Origin: Deltaproteobacteria bacterium
GTDB lineage: Bacteria; Desulfobacterota; JADFVX01
NCBI GenBank assembly: GCA_029860075.1
Contig: JAOUBX010000048.1
Location: forward strand, 1 to 33,189
Length of the DNA: 33,189 bases
Reading direction: 5' to 3'
A program made the translations under genes and the position numbers. The notes below the pieces were generated by a model, which did not search any database, had not been told where the DNA came from, and worked only from the letters and a program-made list of their open reading frames with translations. Below are positions 23,919 to 31,902 of this stretch, one piece after another. Within the stretch, counting starts at the first letter, position 1; each line of letters begins with the position of its first letter.

Positions 23919-24206
23919 TTAATGATATGTGGTTTCAGATTTTTTTGTTTCGGTCACCGTTTCAGTTGAAATTTCCCCGATTGTGCTAAAATTGTGATAA
24001 AAGTGATTTTGAACTTTCCTTGCAGCGAGCCTCAAATCCTTTTCGTTGACAATGTTGTACCTGTCAAAAACGCTTCTCCTTTTGTGACCTGATATCATCA
24101 TTGCAACTCTTTCAGGAACTCCGGCTCTTATCATATTTCTTACTGCTGTTCTTCTAAAATCATGGGGCACTTTGCCCTCAAGCCAATTGCAATCCAGTTC
24201 AGCCAC
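23919..24206 (-). pseudogene. C-terminal remnant of a tyrosine recombinase (integrase)
   Basis: Only about 95 residues remain. They contain the catalytic HDFRRT (H-x-x-R), the [15 protein letters not shown] block with the second His and the nucleophile Tyr, and the usual charged C-terminus. The N-terminal DNA-binding domains and the first catalytic Arg are missing, and an in-frame stop lies just before the open part. The fragment faces away from the tRNA with its C-terminus next to it, the arrangement of an integrase at the attL end of a tRNA-integrated element. Confidence 0.8.
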
Positions 24207-24311
24207 TTAATCTCCCAACCCATCAACACCCCACGCCTTTGCCTTCCACTACTAAAACCTCTTCCCCTCTATATGCTAACCCAATCTCTTTTTCTGGATG
24301 CTACCTAAAAC

Positions 24312-24584
24312 CTACTTCACAGCCTCTTTAAGTCCCTTCCCTGCCTTAAACTTCGGAGCTTTACTTGCTTTTATTTGAATAGCTTCGCCTGTCTGAGGGT
24401 TCCTGCCGGTTCTTGCTGCTCTGTTAGAGATAGAGAATGTCCCAAAGCCTACAAGAGAAACGCTGTTTCCATTTGAGAGCGCACCTGATATCTCATTTGT
24501 TACAGTCTTTAGTGCTTCACCTGCCTCTTTTTTTGTAATCCCTGCATCCTCTGCTATTTTTGCTACGAGTTCATCTTTTGTCAT
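24312..24584 (-). CDS. HU-family histone-like DNA-binding protein
   Basis: The 90-residue protein has the full HU fold: MTKDELVAKIAEDAGITKKE, GFGTFSISNRAARTGRNPQT in the beta-arm and the C-terminal KASKAPKFKAGKGLKEAVK. HU dimers bend DNA non-specifically and help recombination, replication and gene control. AGGAG lies 8 nt before the ATG, and a good promoter is present at 24613-24640. It sits inside the putative integrated remnant, so it may be of mobile origin or a chromosomal copy. Confidence 0.93.
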   Translation of the reverse strand: MTKDELVAKIAEDAGITKKEAGEALKTVTNEISGALSNGNSVSLVGFGTFSISNRAARTGRNPQTGEAIQIKASKAPKFKAGKGLKEAVK

Positions 24585-24612
24585 GTATCGGCTCCTATTT
24601 ATAATTATTAAA

Positions 24613-24640
24613 ATACTATGTGTAGTGTTTTTTATGTCAA
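24613..24640 (-). promoter_or_regulatory. promoter of the HU gene
   Basis: On the minus strand a perfect TTGACA (24640-24635) is followed after 16 bp by TAGTAT (24618-24613). The nearby promoter at 25400-25428 has the same -35 and -10 hexamers. Confidence 0.6.
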
Positions 24641-24647
24641 GAATAAG

Positions 24648-25235
24648 TTATTCCTGTTCCTTGATTTCATTTAGAAGCTTTTGAAGGTTTTTATCTTTTC
24701 GAACTTTCTTTGCCAATTTTTTTATTTTGTCAATCTCGCTTTTTGTTGCGGCTTGTAACAGGTCAAGGATATCTAGCTCGTCCTTTCTTCCTCCGGCCAG
24801 GAGTTTCATTGCTACAAGGTAGGGCAGAGGGAATAAAGGCACAGGGAGTTTATCGATCGGTTTTACTTCGTTTATCCCTTCCAATTCCCACTTGTAGCGC
24901 AGGAGCAATATGTCTATTCGGGGATAGTCGCCTTTTGAATCATCAATTACTACCAAGTCGTGTTTTAGCGGGTCTGTTGGGTCTTTGGTAGCTTCGATAA
25001 AGCGAAGCTTGAATCTGTCTGGGAGGTATTCTTTTAGGAAGTTAAAAAATGAGGAGCCGGGGTATTCTGCTGTTGAGTGGAAAAAGAGATCTACGTCAAG
25101 TGTTGTTCTTTCAGCTCCAAAGAAGATGGCGGCATATCCGCCGATTAATGCAAGGGACGCTTTGTTTTTCGTCTGTTTTTCATAAGCTGTGACGGCGTTT
25201 TTTATTACGTTTAAGGTATCGGTTATAGATGTCAC
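24648..25235 (-). CDS. nucleotidyltransferase-fold protein, toxin-like
   Basis: The 195-residue protein has the motif ALIGGYAAIFFGAERTTLDVDLFF, a G-G-x(n)-R-x-T-x-D-x-D signature of the DNA-polymerase-beta-like nucleotidyltransferases, as in AbiEii-like or DUF6036 proteins, and a later DYPRIDILLLRYKWE that may supply the third acid. The C-terminal part (DELDILDLLQAATKSEIDKI) is helical and basic. Several members act as toxins of abortive-infection or toxin-antitoxin systems. The GTG start at 25235 lies inside the upstream small gene (56-nt overlap). Toxin activity is inference from context. Confidence 0.7.
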   Translation of the reverse strand: MTSITDTLNVIKNAVTAYEKQTKNKASLALIGGYAAIFFGAERTTLDVDLFFHSTAEYPGSSFFNFLKEYLPDRFKLRFIEATKDPTDPLKHDLVVIDDSKGDYPRIDILLLRYKWELEGINEVKPIDKLPVPLFPLPYLVAMKLLAGGRKDELDILDLLQAATKSEIDKIKKLAKKVRKDKNLQKLLNEIKEQE

Positions 25236-25380
25236 TCTCGCTTACCCCTTCCTCAGCAGCCTTAATCGAGATTATCTCATGAAGTGCTCGCTCCATTTTT
25301 AACATCCTCTCTATCGGGTCAAGCTGGAGAAAGGCTGCTCGCTGCTCTCCTTTTAGCTCTTTTATCACATTGGAAGCCAT
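25180..25380 (-). CDS. small helical protein paired with the nucleotidyltransferase
   Basis: A 66-residue, highly charged, helical protein (MASNVIKELKGEQRAAFLQL ... NRYLKRNKKRRHSL) with a basic C-terminus. AAAGGA lies about 8 nt before the ATG and a strong promoter precedes it. Its position as the first gene, its small size and its 56-nt overlap with the nucleotidyltransferase gene fit an antitoxin or partner subunit. No known family is recognised. Confidence 0.6.
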   Translation of the reverse strand: MASNVIKELKGEQRAAFLQLDPIERMLKMERALHEIISIKAAEEGVSESDIYNRYLKRNKKRRHSL

Positions 25381-25399
25381 AAACTAATCCTTTCTTGAA

Positions 25400-25428
25400 A
25401 TACTATGGAACGCATGGTGGCTTGTCAA
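25400..25428 (-). promoter_or_regulatory. promoter of the small-protein/nucleotidyltransferase pair
   Basis: On the minus strand a perfect TTGACA (25428-25423) and TAGTAT (25405-25400) are separated by 17 bp, 20 bp before the start codon at 25380. Confidence 0.65.
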
Positions 25429-25440
25429 GAGAAATCGATT

Positions 25441-25704
25441 TTAATCTACTACTCTTCCAAAGTTATCATAAATGCGGTCAATCTCTTCCAGGGCGTAGGC
25501 TGCTACGGCTTTTTGGTCTGATATGGATGATACATCGGTTGGTTCCAGGTCACCAAAGATCATGATGTTTTCATTATTGAGGCGATTTGTAGGCCCGGTA
25601 TAATTAAAGCTGCCTGCAATCACTACCTGCTCGTCTATCACCATGAGCTTATTGTTGTGCTTGCCAACCTTTGGAGAAGAACCAAAGAAAATAATTGTAG
25701 AGGT
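25441..25704 (-). pseudogene. C-terminal fragment of a phospholipase-D-family protein
   Basis: The open part reads KVGKHNNKLMVIDEQVVIAG followed by SFNYTGPTNRLNNENIMIFG, the second half of a bacterial PLD-family nuclease-like protein. Comparison with the usual KHHNKLMVID shows that the HKD histidine is replaced by Asn, while Lys and Asp remain. The N-terminal half is absent; an in-frame stop at 25707-25705 closes the frame. A truncated, inactive remnant is the best reading. Confidence 0.65.
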
Positions 25705-25756
25705 TTATGGACTAAACCTTTTTACCTTAAAAAAGTATATTAGTTCTGTTTTTTTC

Positions 25757-25809
25757 AAAAAAAGCAAAAAAAGCCGAAAAAAAGTGTGAAAAAAAGCAAA
25801 AAAAGCCGA
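25757..25809 (+). repeat. two direct copies of an A-rich 21-bp unit
   Basis: The unit is seven A, GC, seven A, GCCGA, at 25757-25777 and 25789-25809, exactly 32 bp apart. The phased A-tracts predict intrinsically curved DNA. It lies in the gene-free gap 25705-26022. Confidence 0.7.
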
Positions 25810-25895
25810 GTAATTTATTTTTCAATAAGTTATTGTTTAGATACATTGAACAAAAAAAATCATCCGCAAAGAAGGAATTAAAGAATAAAAGATTC

Positions 25896-25989
25896 AACCA
25901 CAAAGGTCACGAAGGAGCACGAAGAAGAAATTAAGAGATTAAAGGTTTTAAGAATTTAAACTTCGTGTTCCTTCGTGTACTTGGTGGTT
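25896..25989 (+). repeat. dispersed inverted repeat of the ACCACAAAGG type, best copy
   Basis: The left arm (AACCACAAAGGTCACGAAGG and on, 25896-25924) and right arm (25961-25989, ending GTACTTGGTGGTT) are near-perfect inverted complements around 36 bp of AT-rich sequence. It lies 34 bp before the start of the large exported protein gene and matches the element at 21864-22031. Confidence 0.7.
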
Positions 25990-26022
25990 AAAAAGATTTT
26001 AAATAAAAAGGAGAAGAGAAAT

Positions 26023-29000
26023 ATGTCATCCTTACTACTGTCACTTCGCAAGTCCGGGCTTATTGCCGCAATCTTCTCATTTTTTCTCATCTTTCACTGT
26101 TCGCCTATTTTGGCTGCATCCAATGCAGGCCTTGAAGCCGACCTGCAGGAAAGCCTGCGGACGATTCAGAAATTAACGGACAAGGCCCTTGCAAAGATTC
26201 AATCAGGAAGTGATGCCGGGGTGGAAATCGGTGAGATCAAGGGCTATTCGGATATTCTCATGGCGTCGGACTTGCTTTTAAAAGAGCGCTTTGTAAAAGG
26301 GGCTGAAAAGGCGAATGCCCTTGGCGTTAAAGCGGGAGCAAGGCACAATGCCGTACTGGATAAATACCGCCGCAGCATGGGTGAAGTCATTCGCCTTGTA
26401 AATAGCCTGTCCGATGCGGGCAGTATGTCCGCTTCGGGCAATGATCAGCAAGGCACACTGACGCAGTTAAAAGCCCTTTTGAAACAACTGCTGCCCAAAA
26501 AGCGCCGCCCCATTCACGGTGCGCTTCCCTACCGCCATCTTAACCTTCCCGCCCTTTTGCCCGTAAGCAATATTAATGTTACTCCCGCCTACAGGGGGGG
26601 AAGTGCGGGTTCTCTGCCTGAAGACCTGGCAGCAAGTGAAGAGGCGCCAATCAGCAAAGAAATGACTGATCTCGCCGCCTCACTCAACTGGAATCCCGTC
26701 GAGATTTATGAATATGTAAAAAACAACATTCATTCTGAATGGTACTACGGCTGCATGAAAGGGGCCCAAGTGACGGCCCGCCAGAAAAGCGGCAACGACT
26801 GCGATCAGGCTGCGCTTTTGGTAGCCCTCCTTCGGGCCTCGGGATTTCCCAGCCGTTATGTGACGGGAACTATCGAGTTTTTCGGCGGCATGGAACAGGC
26901 CAAAAACCTGACCGGCATTGATGAACCCATGAATATTGCCCGCTTCCTGCAAAAAGCAGGTATTCCCTACGAGCCGGTCATTGCAGGTGGTAAGATGGTT
27001 AATTTCCGCTTCTCCCATGTCTGGGTGGATAGCTACATTCCCTATTCCAATTACCGCGGCGCCGTCATCGACGGCCACGGCAAGACCTGGCTCGGCCTCG
27101 ATACCTTCATCAAACCAGCAGGCTACATTAAAAATGGCGCGTCCCATATCGATGGGTTCGTCAATATTTCTTCTGTGCGTGATAATTATCTTTCCGGTCT
27201 GAACACAAACAGCCCTCTGGAATATCTGACGGCCTATATCAACAGTGAACTTGAGGCGGCCAATGTGGGGCTTACCTATGATGACTTTCTTCATAAGCGG
27301 ACCCTCAGGCCGGAAATACTTAATATCATCCCCTCGGGGCTCCAGTTCAAACAGATTGCTGTTACCGGTGAATCTGCAAAACTTCCCGATGCGCTGAAAC
27401 AGAAGGTAAGGTTTACTGCAAAGGCGGGCGCCGGTGAAAATATTCTTGACTTGACCCTTGATACGATCAAAGTGGCAGGAAAGCGCATTGCTCTTACCTA
27501 CGAGCCCGAAACCATCGACGACCAGGAGATCATCAATGCCTGGGGCGGCCTCGACAACACGCCCTCCTACCTGGTGCGACTCAGGCCCGTTCTCACTATC
27601 GACGGTGAACGCATGGCTGTTGCCACAGGCGGTCTCGCCATGGGCAGTGATTATGAAGTGACTGTCGAGTTGCACGGTGCCGGTTCAAATGTAGTGGAAA
27701 AAATTACCAACACCCATATTGCAGGCAATTTGTCGGTTATAGGGATAGGAACCAGGTCGATCACGAAGGTGCACAAAGAAAAAAGCGCCGAAATTCTGCT
27801 TTTTGAAGAAGCCAAAAACTACACCAACCGCTGGTCCGAAGCGGAAGAAGAACTCGCTTCCCTTCTAAACCTCGCTATCGCCAGACCGCTACCTTCCGTC
27901 GTCACCCTCGGCGGCGCCATTGATGTGGCTTATCTCTTTGATACACCCCACGGTTTCGAATGGACAGGTGTCTTTATGGATGCCGATTTCCGTGCCATCG
28001 AAGTAATACCATCACTTCCCCCCTTAGAAAAAGGGGGGGCAGGGGGGATTTCAAATGAAAAACAATTCATGCGCCTTGCCGCTTTAGAGGGCTCCATTCT
28101 TGAAAATAAAATTTTCGAAGACGACTTCCAGGTCGATTCCATATCGACGGCAAAATTATTCCAGCATGCAACTAAAGTCATTACTATTGACAGCAGCAAC
28201 ATAGATACCACCCTCCCCACCCTCCCCTATGACGACTACATCAAAGAAGAGATCACCAACGCCGTCAATCAGCAATTCGAAATCCGCATTCCCCATTCCG
28301 AAATCAGTTACATGGATTGGCTCGGCACGGGCTGGCTAAAGGAAAATGTTGAAACCGGAGAGTCGGGCTGGATGCTTACCGGATTGATCGCCGGGGGGAT
28401 GACGGCGGTTGATAAAAGTAAGTGGATTATGGAGGATATTTTAAACAGTCTAAGTTTGCCTTATACTTCAGGTGTAAATGATGATCCAACATCAGTTGTA
28501 AAACTGGTCAGGATGAATGTCGCCATGGCTGACTATCAGAAAGGAAAAGTTAATGAGACGCTGCCAAATGCTTTAATGGTCATGGCGCGTGATGCCAACG
28601 GGAAAGTGGTTCCCAATGTTCCCGTTACTTTTCGGCTAAAGGAAGGCGGCGGGACGATTCAGGGAATCGAGAAATCCGGTGAAAATATTGGTGAAGCCGG
28701 AAACACTGTGGTAATAAATACCGGCCCTGACGGCATTGCCAGGGTAAAGCTGACGCTCGGAGCGCATACTGAGGATTCTCCTTACTACATCGAAGCTTCT
28801 CCCCACTGGCAGATGGCCGGTTTTAATACGGTTTCCGTATCATCAGGCGAACTGTTTACCGATAAACCCTTCGAAGCATACGCTTTACCCGGCGACGCCG
28901 TCAAGCTTATAAAGCTTCATGGTGATAATGAAACCGGATATCCGGGTATTTATTCGGGGACGCTTTTAGTCAAAGCGGCTGATGCTTTAGACAATCCCAT

Positions 29001-31902
29001 AGCCAACAAGATAGTGACTTTCAGTGTTATCTCGTCAAAATTCCGGGGTACAGCGCCGTCGGAAGATACAGCGGTTGAAAGTGCGAAGCTCTTTGCCAAA
29101 CCGGAAGACTGTCCCGGTGTGGCAACATTCGATTGCGTGAATGCGGCTTCGACGATAACCTATGTCTCGGACAGTTCCGGGAAGGCTTATGCCTATGTCA
29201 TCCTCGGTAATACGGAGAATACGCAATATAAAATAAAGGGGTCGGCCTTCAGGGATGAAAACGGTGAGGAAACGGCTAATTCCATCACACCGGTGGCAGA
29301 CTTTTCACATAGTACGCTGACGCTTAAAGGTGATAATCAGGCTATGGCCGAACCAAAGCTGATTATTGCCAGTACCTTCAGTTCAGATATCCACGGAAAT
29401 ACCATAAATGCCGGATTGCCGGAATCGACATTGAGCAAGCCTATTACTGCTACCCTGAACTACATCATGGAAGATTATGAAGTAGCGGGGACTACAGGCA
29501 GTTACTATCTGAAGGGTAACGGTATTTTTACGACCTTGGCTGTTGATTATGGTAAGGTAGATTTTACGCCTCTTTTCGGTAATGGCAGTGTTAATCCAGC
29601 AACAGTGGAGAACGGCGCAGACGGCAAGTATTCGACCATTCCAACTCTGGGGCCGGAGCCAGCCTTGAATTTTATTAAAGCAGCTGCAACAGTAATAGTG
29701 CCCGAGCCCTATATTCATGAGGTGACGGGCGATATCTTGATAAGAGAGAAAGAAATTAGGGGAAATGCCTATTTCAACATCTGGGGAGCAAAGCCTGTAC
29801 TGGAGCCTATCTATGTATTTATCAATGACGAGGGATACCCTATTAAAGATACTCTTGTCGCCTATACTGTTGAACCGCCTACGGAAACAGAAGAGAGTAT
29901 TTATACACCACGGGATATTACACTTGAGGTTTATGAAAATGATACTGACGGCGCTAAAATCATGATGGGGATTATTGAACCCAATCCAAAAAAAGAATTT
30001 GTCATTAGCCAGGGGGGAATGAAGTTCAGACAGGGGTATAGTTATTCAGCCAAACTTGTATTCAATTACGGGACGGAAAATGAACTGAAGAGCGAAGTCA
30101 TAGATATTTATTTGTTGCGAGGGGCCTTAGTGTTGCAGATTGGTAAGAATCCCAAAACTCAGAGCCGTCGTATAGATATTAACTACTACATCAATTATGA
30201 TCTTTCAAATATTAAGAAGATTAACCTGCTAGTTAAGAACCCTAACGAGAGTGACTTGTTGGGTAATCCTAAAGTTGTCTATGCAACAAACAGCATAACA
30301 AATGATCTGCTGACAACAAACAGAGGTCAAAACAAGTTTGCATGGGATGGGAAGGGTTCTGACGGTAATCTGACTGAGCCTTGGGAATATACACTTGAGA
30401 TGGCAGTGGAGACTGTAGATGGTAAGGAGTTTAATTTTAAAGATACGCTATCCAGGATAACGTTACCCATAGCGCGTATTGACAATGGCCGTATTAAGAC
30501 AGCCTTTGATCAACAATTCTCTACAACATATACATCAACAGCTACGAACAATAGTTACGGCAGTTTCCAGGATGGCGACAATTATTTTGCACCGGCGCCT
30601 GTAAAAGGGTTTTACGCTGAAATTAAGGGCAACAAACAGGATATATTTGTTCCCGGTGAAAATAAAAATGATGATTCAGCCTTTCTCTTCTACGATTTGA
30701 AAGGATACTCCAAGGTTACTGTGCAGAGTCCGGCAGTGCAGTCGCTACAACGGATGGTGAACCTTGCTCTTAGCGTGCAGGGAGACCTGGATGCCGTAGC
30801 GCGTTATGACCAGTCTAAAACGGAAGCCAACAAGGTAAATCCCTATTATCCATTCATGTCTATTGACGGATGGTATGGCAGTGATACGGTTAAGAAGCTA
30901 ATAGCCTTTAAAAAGGCGTTTATGAAGGACGAGGCCTCTATGCAAAAAGAAATTGATTTACTAAATAAATACGCTAACCTAAATTATAAGACATCGGCAC
31001 AGTCTATAGACTATACTAGCCTTGGTAATTTAGCTGGTATGGACACGTTAAAAAAGGCATTTGAAAAGAGTAAGGAATATGACAATATGCCTTTCTACAA
31101 CGAGGCAAACCTTGCTGATCAGACAACGGTCTACGGACTTGTTACGGAATATGCCAAGGCACACAATCCCACAAGCTTGACGGATGAGCAGTTTGTAGCT
31201 TTTGTAAAGGCCATTGCAATGCAGGAGTCTAACTTCTATCATGCAACGGCAAAGGGCTACATTAACAGTTCTAATGTTGAGAAATTTACATGGGCGAAAG
31301 GTATTTATCAGATAATTAGGAGTACGTGGCTTGATGAGACGTGGACGTTTGCCGATGGAGGTATTCCTGCACAAGGAAAAACAGATCTCATGCGTTACAA
31401 GGAAACTCTTAATATTAAAGGTGGTATATCGTATATTCGAAAACAATACTTGGATTTTGAAGCTGAATATCCAACATGGAACCTTAGTTCAACGCAAAAA
31501 ATGAAAATGGCAGCGGCATATTATAGTAGGGGACAAGGAACCATAGATGGATTAATTAAATTAAAATGTTCTGAAAATGGTGAACTTTCTGCATCGAAAT
31601 TTGATTCAGAATACAACAATAATATTGAAGAACTTCTGGAAGAAGTTTTAAATGAAACTATTAGTTCACTCAATCAGAATCCTGGTAACTGTAATCTCAT
31701 AAAACAGGCTAATAAAATAGGTGAAGGGTTAGATTATGTTAAGTCATTATTTAATACTCAAGTTGTTGGTCAAACGGAGGTAGGTTGGTATGGTTTCTTC
31801 AAAGACAGTAATAATGAAGATGAATATTTTAAAAATATTAACTTTTTAAATGTGCCAGACTTTAGATCACGTGATTATAAATGGAGGTTTTGTGAACAAT
31901 GA
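26023..31902 (+). CDS. giant exported protein: transglutaminase, Ig-like, peptidoglycan-binding and lytic-transglycosylase-like domains
   Basis: ATG 26023 is used because AAGGAG lies upstream and a signal peptide follows (SGLIAAIFSFFLIFHCSPIL, cleavage near LAA). The 1959-residue product has, in order, a helical N-terminal region; a transglutaminase-like domain with a plausible triad C260 (GNDCDQAALLVALLRASGFP), H332 (FSHVWVD) and D360 (GLDTF); Big-type Ig-like domains from about 850 (VPVTFRLKEGGGTIQ, then DGIARVKLTLG); a FlgD-like domain near 1440 (NKFAWDGKGSDGNLTEPWEY); a peptidoglycan-binding-like segment near 1612 (SIDGWYGSDTVKKLIAFKKA); and a lysozyme-like segment with E1735 (AIAMQESNFY ... 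WAKGIYQIIRSTW). Cell-surface or periplasmic action on peptidoglycan is inferred. Its C-terminal part is AT-richer than the rest. Confidence 0.8.
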   Translation: MSSLLLSLRKSGLIAAIFSFFLIFHCSPILAASNAGLEADLQESLRTIQKLTDKALAKIQSGSDAGVEIGEIKGYSDILMASDLLLKERFVKGAEKANALGVKAGARHNAVLDKYRRSMGEVIRLVNSLSDAGSMSASGNDQQGTLTQLKALLKQLLPKKRRPIHGALPYRHLNLPALLPVSNINVTPAYRGGSAGSLPEDLAASEEAPISKEMTDLAASLNWNPVEIYEYVKNNIHSEWYYGCMKGAQVTARQKSGNDCDQAALLVALLRASGFPSRYVTGTIEFFGGMEQAKNLTGIDEPMNIARFLQKAGIPYEPVIAGGKMVNFRFSHVWVDSYIPYSNYRGAVIDGHGKTWLGLDTFIKPAGYIKNGASHIDGFVNISSVRDNYLSGLNTNSPLEYLTAYINSELEAANVGLTYDDFLHKRTLRPEILNIIPSGLQFKQIAVTGESAKLPDALKQKVRFTAKAGAGENILDLTLDTIKVAGKRIALTYEPETIDDQEIINAWGGLDNTPSYLVRLRPVLTIDGERMAVATGGLAMGSDYEVTVELHGAGSNVVEKITNTHIAGNLSVIGIGTRSITKVHKEKSAEILLFEEAKNYTNRWSEAEEELASLLNLAIARPLPSVVTLGGAIDVAYLFDTPHGFEWTGVFMDADFRAIEVIPSLPPLEKGGAGGISNEKQFMRLAALEGSILENKIFEDDFQVDSISTAKLFQHATKVITIDSSNIDTTLPTLPYDDYIKEEITNAVNQQFEIRIPHSEISYMDWLGTGWLKENVETGESGWMLTGLIAGGMTAVDKSKWIMEDILNSLSLPYTSGVNDDPTSVVKLVRMNVAMADYQKGKVNETLPNALMVMARDANGKVVPNVPVTFRLKEGGGTIQGIEKSGENIGEAGNTVVINTGPDGIARVKLTLGAHTEDSPYYIEASPHWQMAGFNTVSVSSGELFTDKPFEAYALPGDAVKLIKLHGDNETGYPGIYSGTLLVKAADALDNPIANKIVTFSVISSKFRGTAPSEDTAVESAKLFAKPEDCPGVATFDCVNAASTITYVSDSSGKAYAYVILGNTENTQYKIKGSAFRDENGEETANSITPVADFSHSTLTLKGDNQAMAEPKLIIASTFSSDIHGNTINAGLPESTLSKPITATLNYIMEDYEVAGTTGSYYLKGNGIFTTLAVDYGKVDFTPLFGNGSVNPATVENGADGKYSTIPTLGPEPALNFIKAAATVIVPEPYIHEVTGDILIREKEIRGNAYFNIWGAKPVLEPIYVFINDEGYPIKDTLVAYTVEPPTETEESIYTPRDITLEVYENDTDGAKIMMGIIEPNPKKEFVISQGGMKFRQGYSYSAKLVFNYGTENELKSEVIDIYLLRGALVLQIGKNPKTQSRRIDINYYINYDLSNIKKINLLVKNPNESDLLGNPKVVYATNSITNDLLTTNRGQNKFAWDGKGSDGNLTEPWEYTLEMAVETVDGKEFNFKDTLSRITLPIARIDNGRIKTAFDQQFSTTYTSTATNNSYGSFQDGDNYFAPAPVKGFYAEIKGNKQDIFVPGENKNDDSAFLFYDLKGYSKVTVQSPAVQSLQRMVNLALSVQGDLDAVARYDQSKTEANKVNPYYPFMSIDGWYGSDTVKKLIAFKKAFMKDEASMQKEIDLLNKYANLNYKTSAQSIDYTSLGNLAGMDTLKKAFEKSKEYDNMPFYNEANLADQTTVYGLVTEYAKAHNPTSLTDEQFVAFVKAIAMQESNFYHATAKGYINSSNVEKFTWAKGIYQIIRSTWLDETWTFADGGIPAQGKTDLMRYKETLNIKGGISYIRKQYLDFEAEYPTWNLSSTQKMKMAAAYYSRGQGTIDGLIKLKCSENGELSASKFDSEYNNNIEELLEEVLNETISSLNQNPGNCNLIKQANKIGEGLDYVKSLFNTQVVGQTEVGWYGFFKDSNNEDEYFKNINFLNVPDFRSRDYKWRFCEQ
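28016..28052 (+). repeat. G/C-rich palindromic repeat inserted in the coding frame
   Basis: A run of six C, a short A-rich loop and a run of seven G followed by six G read through as PLEKGGAGGI within the giant protein. This peptide and DNA pattern is a known type of dispersed intergenic palindrome that sometimes lands in genes in frame. It sits in a linker between domains and keeps the frame open. Confidence 0.55.

Noticed and set aside
25757..25809. Tandem A-rich repeats considered as a replication origin or CRISPR
   Set aside because: Only two copies with no DnaA boxes, rep gene or spacers.
25975..26022. Longer N-terminus of the giant protein
   Set aside because: The first codons fall inside the right arm of a dispersed repeat, and ATG 26023 has a ribosome-binding site followed by a signal peptide.
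26680..27675. 331-codon open frame on the minus strand
   Set aside because: It lies opposite the transglutaminase-like part of the giant exported protein, which has clear motifs and a signal peptide. The minus frame has no recognisable domain or ribosome-binding site and is explained by codon bias.
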